From NCBI GenBank assembly GCA_025677815.1, contig JAIXMP010000015.1:248001-312000 (forward strand): a stretch of 64,000 bases of DNA, read 5' to 3'. Shown here one piece after another: positions 1 to 10,827 of this stretch. Source of the DNA: Phascolomyces articulosus (Eukaryota; Mucoromycota; Mucoromycetes; Mucorales; Lichtheimiaceae). A program made the position numbers and the translations under genes. Under the pieces are notes generated by a model. The model searched no databases and was not told the origin of the DNA. It was given only the letters and a program-made list of their open reading frames with translations. Every line of letters begins with the position of its first letter. The stretch's first letter is position 1.

Positions 1-1343
1 TCATATACATAATACCTCGATACCAAGGACCAGATGCAATCAAAAATGTCACTACAAGTAATAAATATATAAAGGTGAGTTATTAGTAACAACAACTTAC
101 AAGAAGAATGGCGACCCTCTTTTCTCCTCTTTTTTTTTTTTTTTTGCCTCCATACACACTCCATTAGATATATATGTATAATACTTACATGCGGGGGGAA
201 CTAAGGCATAATTAAGATTGAAACCCGATAAAAGAGAAGAAATATGCAAAACTGGACTGTGATAAGCAGCATACAGGAAAAAACTGAACAATGCCATATC
301 AAGTGATAGGGGAATCACTACATATCGACGAGTCAATACCAAATAAAATGGTAATGCTAATACCAAAATATGTTCTATAAAAAATTATGCAAGTCAGTTC
401 CTGATTCGCATTTTTTTTTCACACAGGCAATAAAAACTTACCCATAAAAAAGTTAAAGATTTCACCAAACATATCATGATCACGAAGATCAGGCCAAATC
501 AATGCTAAAATGGCACCCCAAAGGGTATGTAAATAGATATTAAATAAAACTCTAGGAATAATGGGATACTTATGATTAGGCCAGCTCATCACAAGAATCA
601 AGAGACCAGCACTGACATGACATGGCTATATATTATGAATAGAAGGAGGGGTGATGTTAGTAAATCCCATGACTTTATATATCATTCAAGAAGAATGGTG
701 TATATTTCACAGTATTATAGTGAAAAATAATAATAATAAATAAACTAAAGTTGATCATACCGCACCTGCATAAGGAACATTAATGTACCCGTTACTGCCT
801 TGTGTACCACAGTCGTACTTAAAGAGACAATTAACAAAACAAGGCATAACGTTTCCAAGAGGGGTCGAGGTGGCAATTTCTCGGTGGATGTCAGCAGACG
901 GTAAGCAGGTGTACTAATGATATTTAAATATAATTAATATAATCCATAAGATATACAATGCGTAAAAATGATTCTCCTTTTTCTTTCATGCCTTACTTTT
1001 TGTTAAACGCTCTATATCCAAAATAAGTTGCAAATCCCATATACAAAGGCGCAAGTGTCAGAAATTCAACCGCATGTTGTGTTGGTGAAATATACCTATA
1101 ATAATAGCAAATTGGATTGGGTTGGGTTGCCAGGTTAGATCAAAATTTATACATTATCACCCTCTGAGCAATTTCTATAACGAAGGATGATCCATCATCA
1201 TCATTATAATAATAATGGTCATAAAAATCTAACCATGATCCACCCAATGAATCCGCAAAATCCGTTTCGCTTCCAGGTGCAAGGTCAACTGCATAATGCT
1301 TGACATAAGCACCCAAGGTATGAAATATATCGTTTGTCATCAT
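1..1343 (-). CDS. TMEM164: TMEM164-family multi-pass membrane protein (3' end outside window)
   Basis: Six exons read on the minus strand: 1343-1153, 1095-997, 913-766, 625-442, 374-189 and 51-<1; phase is kept at every junction. About 286 residues are visible; the human family member is, from memory, about 300, so only a short tail should be missing. Several hydrophobic segments suggest a multi-pass protein. Motifs that place it in the family are QPCHVSAG straddling the exon 3/4 junction and GPWYR close to the C-terminus, preceded by NYALVPPA. TMEM164 proteins are membrane proteins linked in animals to acyl transfer onto ether phospholipids; that this fungal copy does the same is inference. 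The first exon is chosen from the start at 1343, which gives an acidic soluble N-terminus before the first membrane segment. Exon 1 has an alternative donor eight bases upstream, but only the one at 1152 keeps phase. Confidence 0.82.
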
Positions 1344-2866
1344 TGTTGGCTCTTTAGGGTTTTTGGATAATGATATTATTCTTTCGTTCGATAAATAATG
1401 AGTCGTAATCAGATATAGATATAAAAGGGGGAGGTGGAAAAAATAAAAGAAAGGGGTTTATGTATATGTGTTATAATATTGGATATGAAAGAGTGAAGGT
1501 GCCTGCCTGCCAACAAATAGTCTCAAAAGAAAAAGAGAAGAAAAAAAAAAAGGTGGAGAAGAAACAAAAAAAAAATTGGAAAGTTGGTGTTGAACAAGCA
1601 CCAAAATTTGGGTCTGATTCAACTTCCGAAATTGAAATTTGAGTTTTACATATGGATAAAATAGATTCGATACCCTTTTTTCTGTAAACAACTGAGACAC
1701 ATATTTGTCTACATATGGTCACATACAATGTCATATATATTGTAGATAGGTATATAAACTGAAACAAATGAAATATCCTTTATAATAACATAACAAACCA
1801 ATAGTATATCATAATAAAAAGATGAATTGATGTTCTAAACAATTCACCCTTCTTTTTGCTCTATAAGAACAACAACAACAACAACAGCAGCAGCAGGGTT
1901 CATCAAATAGTATCGGGATTTTTGTGGCTGATGCTGAAAAAGAATTCATTGATTGGAATTGTTTTATTGTTACTGATGACGATGACTCGAATGATTTTTC
2001 TTGTTTTCAACGAGAAATAGAGTAATGATTTGATGATCTATTCGAAAACTATAGTCATTTTTTTTTGCTGTCAGGTGAAATGGGGTTATACTATTTTTGA
2101 TATAATAATGTGACATTAAACCCATATCCAAAAAGTTATTAAAAACATTGGATCGTCACTTCAAAATATGTGTGTTTGGGGGGGGAAGAGAAAAAATAAA
2201 AAATAAAATCACATTCCCATGAATATATAAACACGGTGCTATACACCGACATAAAATCTCATCAACAAACAAAATCAATGATTTTTGTTGAGAAGAAAAT
2301 CTTTAATGATAACATCATTACATAACATTGTCTATTATTACTTCAAAATTTGGTTACTGATGAAAAAATATTTTGTTTCAAAAAAGAGATAGCACCTTTT
2401 TTTATTATTATTTATGCAAAAAAAAAAAAAAAGCCATTACACGATCGAAATCGGATTGGCACATGTTAAAATAAATACTCTGTGTTTGAAAATACCAAAT
2501 TCCTCCCCTAGAAAAAACACATGGATCGTTTTACTAAAATGTCAGTCATAGGTGCAGTTGCTAGGAGGATGAATACAAAAGCTTATTGGGAATCCTATGA
2601 ATCACATGGTATTTATGCCTTTTTTTTATGTTGTCAAAATCAATCAGGACTATATAATAAGTAGCTTTCTTTAGCATACTATTTTGCACCCATCCTAATA
2701 TTCATCAACCTATTTTATCCTTCTATGAATATCATTAAATGGCATGTTTTATAATGATAATATACCAAACGTCCAATAAAAAACAATATATAGGTATTGT
2801 AAAATCATATATACAATCACTATATTTGAATCATTATGATCCTTCATGCTATGGAAACAACTAAAT
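1344..2866. other. Intergenic stretch with one possible orphan exon
   Basis: No intact gene seen. It holds A/T homopolymers, CAA/CAG repeats near 1868-1895 and an open frame at 1867-2025 (+) without an ATG that begins as a glutamine run and continues with a protein-like, acidic composition (GIFVADAEKEFIDWN). That frame could be an orphan exon or a gene relic; no convincing partner exon was found upstream. Confidence 0.4.
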
Positions 2867-5035
2867 TTATATGATTATTGCTTTCTTACAAAAGTTCATA
2901 TCATCTACCCGCAACCGAAGATCACTAAAATAAAGTTGATCCACACGATGACAATAAAATGCCAAATTCCATCGGATTTGTTCTGATACCTTCTCCCTTC
3001 TTACGTAAGATTTGCCATTTTTGCGTTCCTTTCGGCAATAGATAGTTCTTGTCGCTTGTTGGTCTCGTTCGATATGAATCAATGTTACTGTTTTCTTTTT
3101 TGTCAATACATCATCATCATTATCATTATCATCACATCTTTCAATTCCTCTTCTTTCATGTTGTGTTTCTTCCGTCCTTTTGACCTTGTAAAATACGTCT
3201 TTTCCAAATATCGTGCGAACTTGATAGCGTGGTTGTTCGTGCTCGTGACTAGGACGACCATACCATCCAAATCGATTGTAACTGGCATGCTCTTCAGAGA
3301 TCATGCAATCAAACATATTAGGGTCTGATATACGAAGATACGAGAAATAACGGTTGGGCATATGGATTCGGGTTGTTAAATGAGTTAATAAGTTTGGAGT
3401 AAACCATATACATGACGATAAATCGAGATGAGATAATTGCGGGCATCTGTCACCAATTCGCGCTAGTATATTGTCATTCTTTATGACTGAATTGCGTATA
3501 ATCAATGTATTTAAAGATGATGATGATGGTGGCGATGGTGCAGTTGTTGATCTCGTCGCATTTTTGTCAATACCACCATCGCTATCAGGAGAGATCATGG
3601 TAATAGATGTATTTTCTTGATTATGATGGGTATCGTTGTCTTCATTGTCGTCACCGTAGCATATGAGGCAAGAGGTAGCAGTCAGTTTGTACAATAAAGG
3701 ACATGCTGATAATAGATCATCAACTGGAAGCTTCTGATAAACAATGTAAGTCGACTCATAAAACCCAAGTTCGAGGTGAGTCAATAAGGCACATTGGGAT
3801 AATTGAGTGAACGCTTTTGGTATCAAAAGTAACGACAATCGTTGGATACTATCAGTACTGGGATGGTGGATCCAATCAGAAAATCCGAGTGTTGTATCCC
3901 CAATCAGTGTGACATTGGGAATACCTTTGACAAGTAAAGGCCATGAAGTGGCTGGACGTCCAGCAAAAGGTCCCAGATGGATTTCTTCCAATTGTGGAAA
4001 ATAATCCCTTTTGAGTTCCATGGAACGCAAAAGTTTTTGTTTTCCTTGTGATAATAATGGGTTTGACAGTTGAGATTTGATTAATATTTTTTGTTGTACT
4101 GGGGAATATAAGACGAGTGTCTTAACCGATGGGTATTTGGTACAAACATACGTCCACCAGGGAGAAGTGCGAATATCGATGTCATACCATACTGAATGGT
4201 GGGGCAACACTAGTTTTTTCATTGTATGAGTTGGTGTAATGATTGTTCCAGGTGCCAATCCAACCCCTTCTAATCGCGTTTTTGGTAGCCATTCAAAATG
4301 TTGTAACTTAGGACAAAGGCGATGAAGTTCTTCAAGGTCATCGATGGTCATAATAAGTGCGTGGACGAGAAGTTTGAGTGATTCCAGTTGTGGGGCAAAG
4401 CGTAATACAGGGAAAATCATGACATCTGGTCGTCGAGGTGAATGGATAATACCCGAAGTATTCCGATGACCTTTCAAAGTCAATGAAGTAAGTGTGGATG
4501 GATGGAAATAGCTGAAAAACGGAACCGGTGATCGAAATAAATACGTGGTATCTGTTGTAGGACCCATTCTATGATCGGGAAAGTTGTACCATTTGAATAG
4601 TAATGATGTGACATTTGGACATAATTTGGCAAGTTTCTTCATTGCTTCCGGAAGCATCAATCCGTCTTGTAATTCCAAGGAACGGACATGTTCGCCTACA
4701 TGAGTAAAGCGAGGTATATTATTCGTCTTTTGTCTTTTGATCGTTGTTGGTCCCTGTTGTTCCTGATTTTCCTGACTCGTTGTTTCCGTGTCGGTATACT
4801 TTTCAAGTACATTGATGAAATGAGTAAAACAATTTCGTTTTTTTATTACCGTGGATCGGTATTGGAATGGACGAAATGTCATGTTGAAATTTATCGAAGT
4901 ACACATGCATTCTTTCAGATCCTTCGCGTCCAAATAACTGGCAATATGATGTATCACTTCGGGTAGAAGTAGAGTTAACCTGTTTCCATTCCATTTATGA
5001 CGCTGGCATTGTTCACTGTCATTTTTGGGATCCAT
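2867..5035 (-). CDS. F-box and leucine-rich-repeat protein
   Basis: A single-exon gene of 722 residues. The N-terminal F-box lies at about residues 20-65 (LLPEVIHHIASYLDAKDLKE), the segment that binds Skp1 in SCF ubiquitin ligases. It is followed by irregular leucine-rich repeats to the C-terminus; repeat cores include VRSLELQD, LTSLTLKG, LESLKLLV, LEEIHLGP, LTHLELGF and LSHLDLSS. A low-complexity acidic and Ser/Thr-rich insert lies around residues 465-520, and a charged, poorly conserved stretch precedes the last repeat. The expected role is substrate recognition for SCF-type ubiquitination; the substrate cannot be predicted. The gene is divergently transcribed from the PROPPIN gene with 169 bp between start codons. 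Large F-box/LRR families are usual in these fungi, so this is probably one of many paralogues; a decayed F-box gene is also present near 56000. Confidence 0.85.
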   Translation of the reverse strand: MDPKNDSEQCQRHKWNGNRLTLLLPEVIHHIASYLDAKDLKECMCTSINFNMTFRPFQYRSTVIKKRNCFTHFINVLEKYTDTETTSQENQEQQGPTTIKRQKTNNIPRFTHVGEHVRSLELQDGLMLPEAMKKLAKLCPNVTSLLFKWYNFPDHRMGPTTDTTYLFRSPVPFFSYFHPSTLTSLTLKGHRNTSGIIHSPRRPDVMIFPVLRFAPQLESLKLLVHALIMTIDDLEELHRLCPKLQHFEWLPKTRLEGVGLAPGTIITPTHTMKKLVLPHHSVWYDIDIRTSPWWTYVCTKYPSVKTLVLYSPVQQKILIKSQLSNPLLSQGKQKLLRSMELKRDYFPQLEEIHLGPFAGRPATSWPLLVKGIPNVTLIGDTTLGFSDWIHHPSTDSIQRLSLLLIPKAFTQLSQCALLTHLELGFYESTYIVYQKLPVDDLLSACPLLYKLTATSCLICYGDDNEDNDTHHNQENTSITMISPDSDGGIDKNATRSTTAPSPPSSSSLNTLIIRNSVIKNDNILARIGDRCPQLSHLDLSSCIWFTPNLLTHLTTRIHMPNRYFSYLRISDPNMFDCMISEEHASYNRFGWYGRPSHEHEQPRYQVRTIFGKDVFYKVKRTEETQHERRGIERCDDNDNDDDVLTKKKTVTLIHIERDQQATRTIYCRKERKNGKSYVRREKVSEQIRWNLAFYCHRVDQLYFSDLRLRVDDMNFCKKAIII

Positions 5036-5204
5036 GATATTTTTGAAAAAGATAGAAACATATGTTGTAGAACCTTTTTTTTTTGGTGATAATGCACAAT
5101 TTTTACGTCATGCTTGATTTTAGGGTTTTATGCAGCACGGCACGCAGGCTTCTATTTTTTTTTCTTTTTTTTTAACTTTTATTAATTATTATTTATATAT
5201 ATAA
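5036..5204. promoter_or_regulatory. Shared divergent promoter of F-box and PROPPIN genes
   Basis: Only 169 bp separate the two start codons, so both promoters must overlap. The stretch contains poly-T runs and a TATATATATAA element directly before the PROPPIN start at 5205. No specific factor site is recognised. Confidence 0.5.
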
Positions 5205-6906
5205 ATGAATCTTACACATTCAGTGTCTAATCCAAATGATGCCCCAGGTTTTCTATATGCTGGATTCAATCAAGAGTATGGTTGTTTTGCTACAGGCTTA
5301 GATACCGGTTTTCGAGTATATAACTGCGATCCTCTCATTGAACAAGCACGTTCAGGTATATATTCATTTATCCTTCTGTCCATTTTCTTTAATGATTTGG
5401 AAACGACAGATCATCAATTAATAACTTTATATAATTCTTTTTATCGGGATGAATTGTTCTTTTTTATATAAAAAAAATAGAGTCTAGTGAAGGGGGTATA
5501 GCACTTGTCGAAATGCTTTATCGTACCAATTATCTTGCGTTTGTGGGAGGTGGAAAGAATCCAAGGTTTCCACCAAACAAAGTTATCATTTATGATAGTA
5601 TCAAGGGAAAACCTGTATTAGAATTGGAATATAAAAGTGATGTAAAAAATGTCAAACTTCGTCGAGATAGGCAAGTTATATGATTTTTTTTCTTTATTAT
5701 GATCCATAGTGGATTAAGAAATCACAGGGAGAGAAGGGGGGGAAGCAAGGGAAGGATGGCCAGTACATATTTGGAGCTATTATAATATATCAATAGGAAA
5801 ATAAAAACTTACACTTTACCAACGAATTAAAGAAAAGATTGACGGTCGTATTAGCCAACAAAGTGTTTATTTATCAATTCAGTATCAATCCTCAATTATT
5901 ACATACATTTGAAACATGTGACAACAAAAGAGGATTAGCAGCCGTATCGGCAGCACAAGACCATGCGGTACTGATAATACCAGGACGACAAAAAGGTCAC
6001 TTGCAAATTGTGGATTTAGATTCATTGGGCTATTATTGGTCTGCTGTACCTCAACGATATTCTGACGCATCAACAAATTCTTCTACCAATGGTATGACAA
6101 CATCAACACCAGAATTTGATCCATCTTTACAGTCTCCACCACCATCAGTAGCAGCAGCTACTGCAACCGGTCGACCAACACCTACAGCCAATGTTAGTAT
6201 TATTGCAGCCCATTCTGGAAGATTAAGCAGTGTCGCACTTAATCATGACGGAACAAAATGTGCTACAGCAAGTGATAAAGGAACACTCGTGCGTGTATTC
6301 AATACAGCAACTGGTACTTTATTGAACGAGTTACGGCGGGGCATGGACAGAGCAGAAATATATTCCATTGCTTTCAATCATGACTCTACTCGACTTTGTG
6401 TCTCTTCTGATAAAGGAACGATCCATGTATTCAACCTTGATCCATCCGTGGTGACTGCGACGGATCAAAAACCACCTCCAAGAGGACCCACGTACGGTGA
6501 AGTTGTTGTTTATCCAACGTCACCTGCAGTCAAAGGATCTGGATTAACATTGAATGGAAATCGAGGAAGTAGTTTGAGTTTTATGAAGGATTTACTTCCA
6601 AAATATTTCAGTAGTGAATGGAGTTTTGCTCATGCTAAAATCGTGACTGAGAATCGATGCATTGCAGCCTTTGGAGAACAAAAGAATACTGTTATAGGTA
6701 AAAGAGAAAAAAATGAATGGGATATGCGACTGTGTGTTATAGTCTGTTTCAAAGTAAAACCTGATTTACTTAATTGTTTGGATTGATTTCTATATGTGTG
6801 TTTAGCAATATGCGCGGATGGAAGCTGGTATCGCTTTCTTTTCGATCCACGAAAAGGTGGTGAATGTACTCGTGATTCTTTTGAACGATTTCTAAAGAAT
6901 GAATAA
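5205..6906 (+). CDS. HSV2: PROPPIN beta-propeller (HSV2 / WDR45B-like) autophagy protein
   Basis: Four exons: 5205-5355, 5481-5670, 5838-6697 and 6806-6906, giving 433 residues. The phosphoinositide-binding signature LRRG (residues about 278-281) sits in the WD-repeat core, and [18 protein letters not shown] and VKLRRDR match the HSV2/WIPI3 branch of the family. These seven-bladed propellers bind PI3P and PI(3,5)P2 on endosomal, vacuolar and preautophagosomal membranes and act in autophagy and micronucleophagy. A Ser/Thr/Pro/Ala-rich insert (about residues 190-230) makes the protein longer than the roughly 340-residue animal forms. Intron 2 appears to use a GC donor (GCAAGT at 5671), because only that border gives the conserved [14 protein letters not shown] junction; a GT donor six bases on would insert two residues. 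The C-terminal exon ends [10 protein letters not shown]. Confidence 0.9.
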
Positions 6907-8283
6907 TCAACTTGCTGTTTCTCTCTCTTTTTTTCTTCTTCTATATAATACCACGTACCTTATTATCTATCTATGACCCCTCCCCATGTTTTATAACATT
7001 ATATAAATATAAATATACCTCCTTATGTAAAATAAATATAGTCTCCAATATTTGGAATATGAGATAACTTTTAAATCCAAGATTTTTGATATATGTGGAA
7101 TAATAAATGGATCAAAAGGTCAACGTGAATTGAATCTATATATAATTACCCAAGAAACTTATCACTGAAAAAGAAAATATCTCTATTTATGCATAATATA
7201 ATGAATGTGAATATGACGTGAGATTCCTAGTCTAATAAATTCATCAATCACTACAAATATAAATCATGCTACAATATATTATTCAGGCACAATGGGTATC
7301 AGCGAATTTTCAGCATTCTGTTGGACAAACATTCGGTGGTACCATCAACCATCCTATTCCTTTATTAAAATACACCGTTAGTGTAATGACAAAATGATCA
7401 AGTTATGTGTTACGAACGTCGTATATTCTTGCCTAAATCAAACATTAAACAATGCCCGAGTTATACATTGCCGTTGACATTTATAATTAAATATGCTGAT
7501 ACTTATATTATGATTTAGTATCTCTATCATCAATAATAAAAGTTCACATGTGTCTGATGAGTTATAAAAAAAACTAATATATCATAGAAAACTGTATTAT
7601 TTAAAACTGCAAATGAGGTACGTATATTTATAATAGGGATTATATAAAATTATACATGATTGGCTTCAGACTATATGACTTAGAATATGGCAGTATCTGT
7701 TACTTCCAAGACATCCTTATTTTTTTTTACATTATGCTTACTACGTAAACATCGGCTACTATATATAATAAACAGTCTTACTTTTATAATAGCAATATTA
7801 TATATTGTCTAAATAGTAGAATGATCATGACAATATAAGTTAATGTTACAACAAGAAAGATCTGAAATAAAATTCATTGACTTGAATAAACTCTAGTTTA
7901 TATATTTACTTTCTTTGTTTTCTATAAAATAGGTATTGATCACTTCACATGTTATCCACATTCTTTTCCACTGCATGTTCAACCTTTATGTAATTTATTA
8001 ACTTATTTAGAATATATATTTTTTACATAGCCGATCGTCGTATGCTTCAAATCAAAGACATACCGTTTTTCAAGGAGGAAGAGGCTTTTCCCTTTCAAGC
8101 ATTTGAAGTTGCTTTTAAATCAGCTAATTATGAGAATTCCTGGCGCCTAAAATCACCTTTGAACAAGACAAAAAAGAACACCAAAAATCCAAATTAAGTA
8201 ATAAAGGAAACATATAGAAAATGATACAATCGCATATACTAGTAAGTAACATAAATATGTCAAAAAGTCGATAAAAAAAAGTA

Positions 8284-8535
8284 ATGAACAGCAAAACTCA
8301 ATGGTCTACAAATTTATGCCATTCATCCATAGTCGACTTGGATGATAAAACATTGGAATCATTTTTCATTGAGGATGAATTGGATGAGTTAGACTCGACT
8401 GGTCCACCATTAATCAGGCTAACACTTGTTGAGCTCGACAGTATCTTTAACGACGCTGTGAAAACTGTAAGTTTTGGATAATCATGAATCTATTTCTTTG
8501 TGAAAAAAAAATAGAGCTCTGGAAACAATTTATAG
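8284..8535 (+). CDS. Possible small two-exon gene, unknown
   Basis: Exon 8284-8466 encodes 61 residues rich in Asp/Glu (SFFIEDELDELDSTG) and ends at a good GTAAGT donor. A polyA-TAG acceptor at 8514 would add SSGNNL and a stop, in phase, for about 67 residues. It is equally likely to be a fragment of a decayed gene, since the flanking stretch holds other short frames. No family recognised. Confidence 0.25.
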
Positions 8536-9476
8536 TTGACAACCATAATTCTATATAGTTGAAAACTGAATACAAAAGAAGTATATTCTTATTATGCGCA
8601 TAGTATTGAACATGATCCTGTTACGGACCATTTAAAAACCTGGATCTCTCTCCCTCTAGTGAATATGTCGAGTTTGTTTTTATTCAGTAATGATGGTGCT
8701 GGCTAAGAAGAAGAATCAGGGGTTTTGTATAACAGATGGTGCTTTCTGAATAAAGTACTTCATGGATCAGAAATCCATGCTATTAGGAAATTTTAGGGTA
8801 CCAAAATTTTCATTTGAAATAATTGTCTCTGGCTTGTCTATGTTTTTTTAACTCGAAACAGTAGTACCTTTTAATCTTGGTACTTATGCTTAAATGTATA
8901 GAGGGTCTCAACATGCTTCCCATAGCCATGGATTACCCAAAAGAAGGATATGAATCAAGAAGCAGCCGTCCCATTCCTATACATCACACACTAGACGAAA
9001 CTAGGTAAAAACGACAAGATGCTGATTTCTTCAATGAAACGATGATAGATATAGAACTATTTATATATAGACTTTATTTGAAGATCGAAGAAGAAAGTAA
9101 TAATCGATACGCATTAACGTGCATCTTGTTGCTACGGTATATGGGTCCTTGAGCTGGATACTTTGATTTTGGGAACGATGGCATGAATCTTCGGCAAATG
9201 GCCATTGCGTACTTATTTTGCCATTGTGAATTATATCGATAACAAGGGACATGAACAACAGAATGATATTATCTATAATGATGAAGAAGTATTATTTTTG
9301 CTTGGTAATATAGGATCATTTCGACCGCAAGGATATGACCATTTCAGGCAATTGATATTATTCGCTTCAAATCGTAATAATTTTTTTTGGGGGGAAAGCG
9401 GAGAACCCAGGCTAATCTTAAGAGTATTTGTGATTAATTGAGGTGTTCTCATCTATGATATCGTAGAAAAATCATC

Positions 9477-9508
9477 CACATAGAAAGAATAACCATTCTT
9501 TCTATGTG
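9477..9508. repeat. Perfect 14-bp inverted repeat with 4-nt loop
   Basis: The arms CACATAGAAAGAAT and ATTCTTTCTATGTG are exact reverse complements separated by AACC. It lies 36 bases beyond the stop of the short frame at 9205-9441. It could be an RNA 3' hairpin, a relic of a mobile-element end, or a fold-back without function. Confidence 0.7.
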
Positions 9509-9880
9509 CAAACTATTAATAAGGTTCCTCGTCAAGTTATAGCCATTAAATATGGGCCATGGAATACTATCATGTTTTTGTTTCAATTGAAGTTAATATT
9601 ATCCTATTAAAAGACAATGGCGACATTATAAGCGATTAAAAAAGTATTCATTGATCAATCATATTCATTGTTTTTTTTTTTTTTTTGCTTATTACCAGTT
9701 GTCGTGGTGATTTACAATAAACAATAAAGACGATAAGATGATACACTTCTTGTACCATAATAGAGTTTGCAAATCCTTCAATTAGCATAAAAAAATTTAA
9801 AATTCAGCATGTAAAACAAAAAGAAGTATCAACAGCGGTGACAGTTGTCGAAAAAAACAAATAATAAAAAAAACATAACG

Positions 9881-10522
9881 ATGTTTAGACAATTAGTAAC
9901 AGCACGTGTCATTACTCAAGGTTTTCTTGCAAGAACCTATACAACTGAAGCATCAGGTAAAGTTTTATTATTTTTACCATCGTGTACAAGTTCCTTACTA
10001 ACTCCCCAAAAAAAAAAAATAAATCGTTCTTTTTTTTTGTTTGTTTGTTTGGGGTTGTCATTGTAATAAAAAACAGGTTCATTATTGGCACGATTAAAAG
10101 ACGATCGAAAGACATTTATGCGATCGAAGCAACAACCAGATTTGAATGTAGTCAAGAATATTTTAAGCGACTTTACCTATCATATCAAATCGCCCAATGC
10201 CCCTGCCAACCAGCCTGAAGAAGAAGCTGTTTTAAGTGTGATCCAAAAATTGGTTAAGAAACGCCAAGATGCTATCTCTCAATATACAACTGGTAATCGA
10301 CCTGAATTAGCTGCTCAAGAACAAAAAGAATTGGTCATATTACAACGTTATTTGCCTGAACAAATGTCTGCTGAACAAATTGAAGAAAAAGTCAAGGCAT
10401 TGATTGAACAAGTAGGCGCTTCTTCGATGAAGGATATGGGTAAAGTGATGAAGGCATGGAATGAACCATCTGCAGATAAAAAGATGGTCAGTGATGCTGT
10501 CAAGAAACTTTTAAGTCAATAG
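9881..10522 (+). CDS. AIM41: Mitochondrial Aim41-like GatB/YqeY-domain protein
   Basis: Two exons, 9881-9956 and 10077-10522, giving 173 residues. The N-terminus (MFRQLVTARVITQGFLARTY) is basic, hydroxylated and lacks acidic residues, as in a mitochondrial presequence. The rest matches the YqeY/Aim41 family: an N-terminal helical region (LKDDRKTFMRSK), then VIQKLVKKRQDAISQY, the EQKELVILQRYLPEQMS segment and the C-terminal GKVMKAW helix. The family shares its fold with the tRNA-interacting tail of GatB, but its exact role is unsettled; yeast Aim41 is a mitochondrial protein. The ATG at 9881 is chosen because it starts the targeting peptide, and the frame upstream has no other ATG. It opens a run of six co-directional genes. 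Confidence 0.9.
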
Positions 10523-10700
10523 AAGAAGTCTTTTAGTTAGTTATTACTAGATAGATGATTATATAATTCTTTGTTATATTTATATATTATTAGCCAAGAG
10601 CCACAAACACCTTTTTAAGATTTTTCTAGTCTTTCTCTCCCCCCTTATTTTTTTTCCCCGCGCCAAGGACAAGCGTTGCTTGGAGATGTAAAAAAAAAAG

Positions 10701-10710
10701 TATATAAAAA
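10701..10710 (+). promoter_or_regulatory. TATA-like element before the TBC gene
   Basis: TATATAAAAA lies about 120 bp before the start at 10828, in the 305-bp gap after the AIM41-like gene. It is the clearest TATA-like match in that gap, but A/T-rich context makes chance matches common. Confidence 0.35.
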
Positions 10711-10827
10711 CCCCACGGGTCCGCTGTTCAAACTGACCTTGCATAATTTTTTTAAACGCTTGGCAAAATTTCTTTTTTTCCAATTTATAATAATTACTAT
10801 CTAATAATATTAATAATAATTACAACA

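Larger units (their letters stand above)
6907..9880. other. Gene-poor stretch with several short, probably decayed, coding fragments
   Basis: No intact gene. Short plus-strand frames with protein-like composition lie at 7266-7397 (43 aa), 8042-8197 (51 aa), 8284-8466 possibly spliced to 8515-8535, 8913-9008 (31 aa) and 9205-9441 (78 aa, with the run FAIVNYIDNKGHEQQND). None matches a family I know, and no splicing pattern joins them. They could be remnants of one or more lineage-specific genes. A 14-bp perfect hairpin lies at 9477-9508. The rest is A/T-rich sequence without recognisable features. Confidence 0.35.

Noticed and set aside
1458..1767. Overlapping open frames on both strands of up to 98 codons
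   Set aside because: They mirror A/G- and T/C-rich low-complexity DNA, show no family resemblance and overlap each other on opposite strands.
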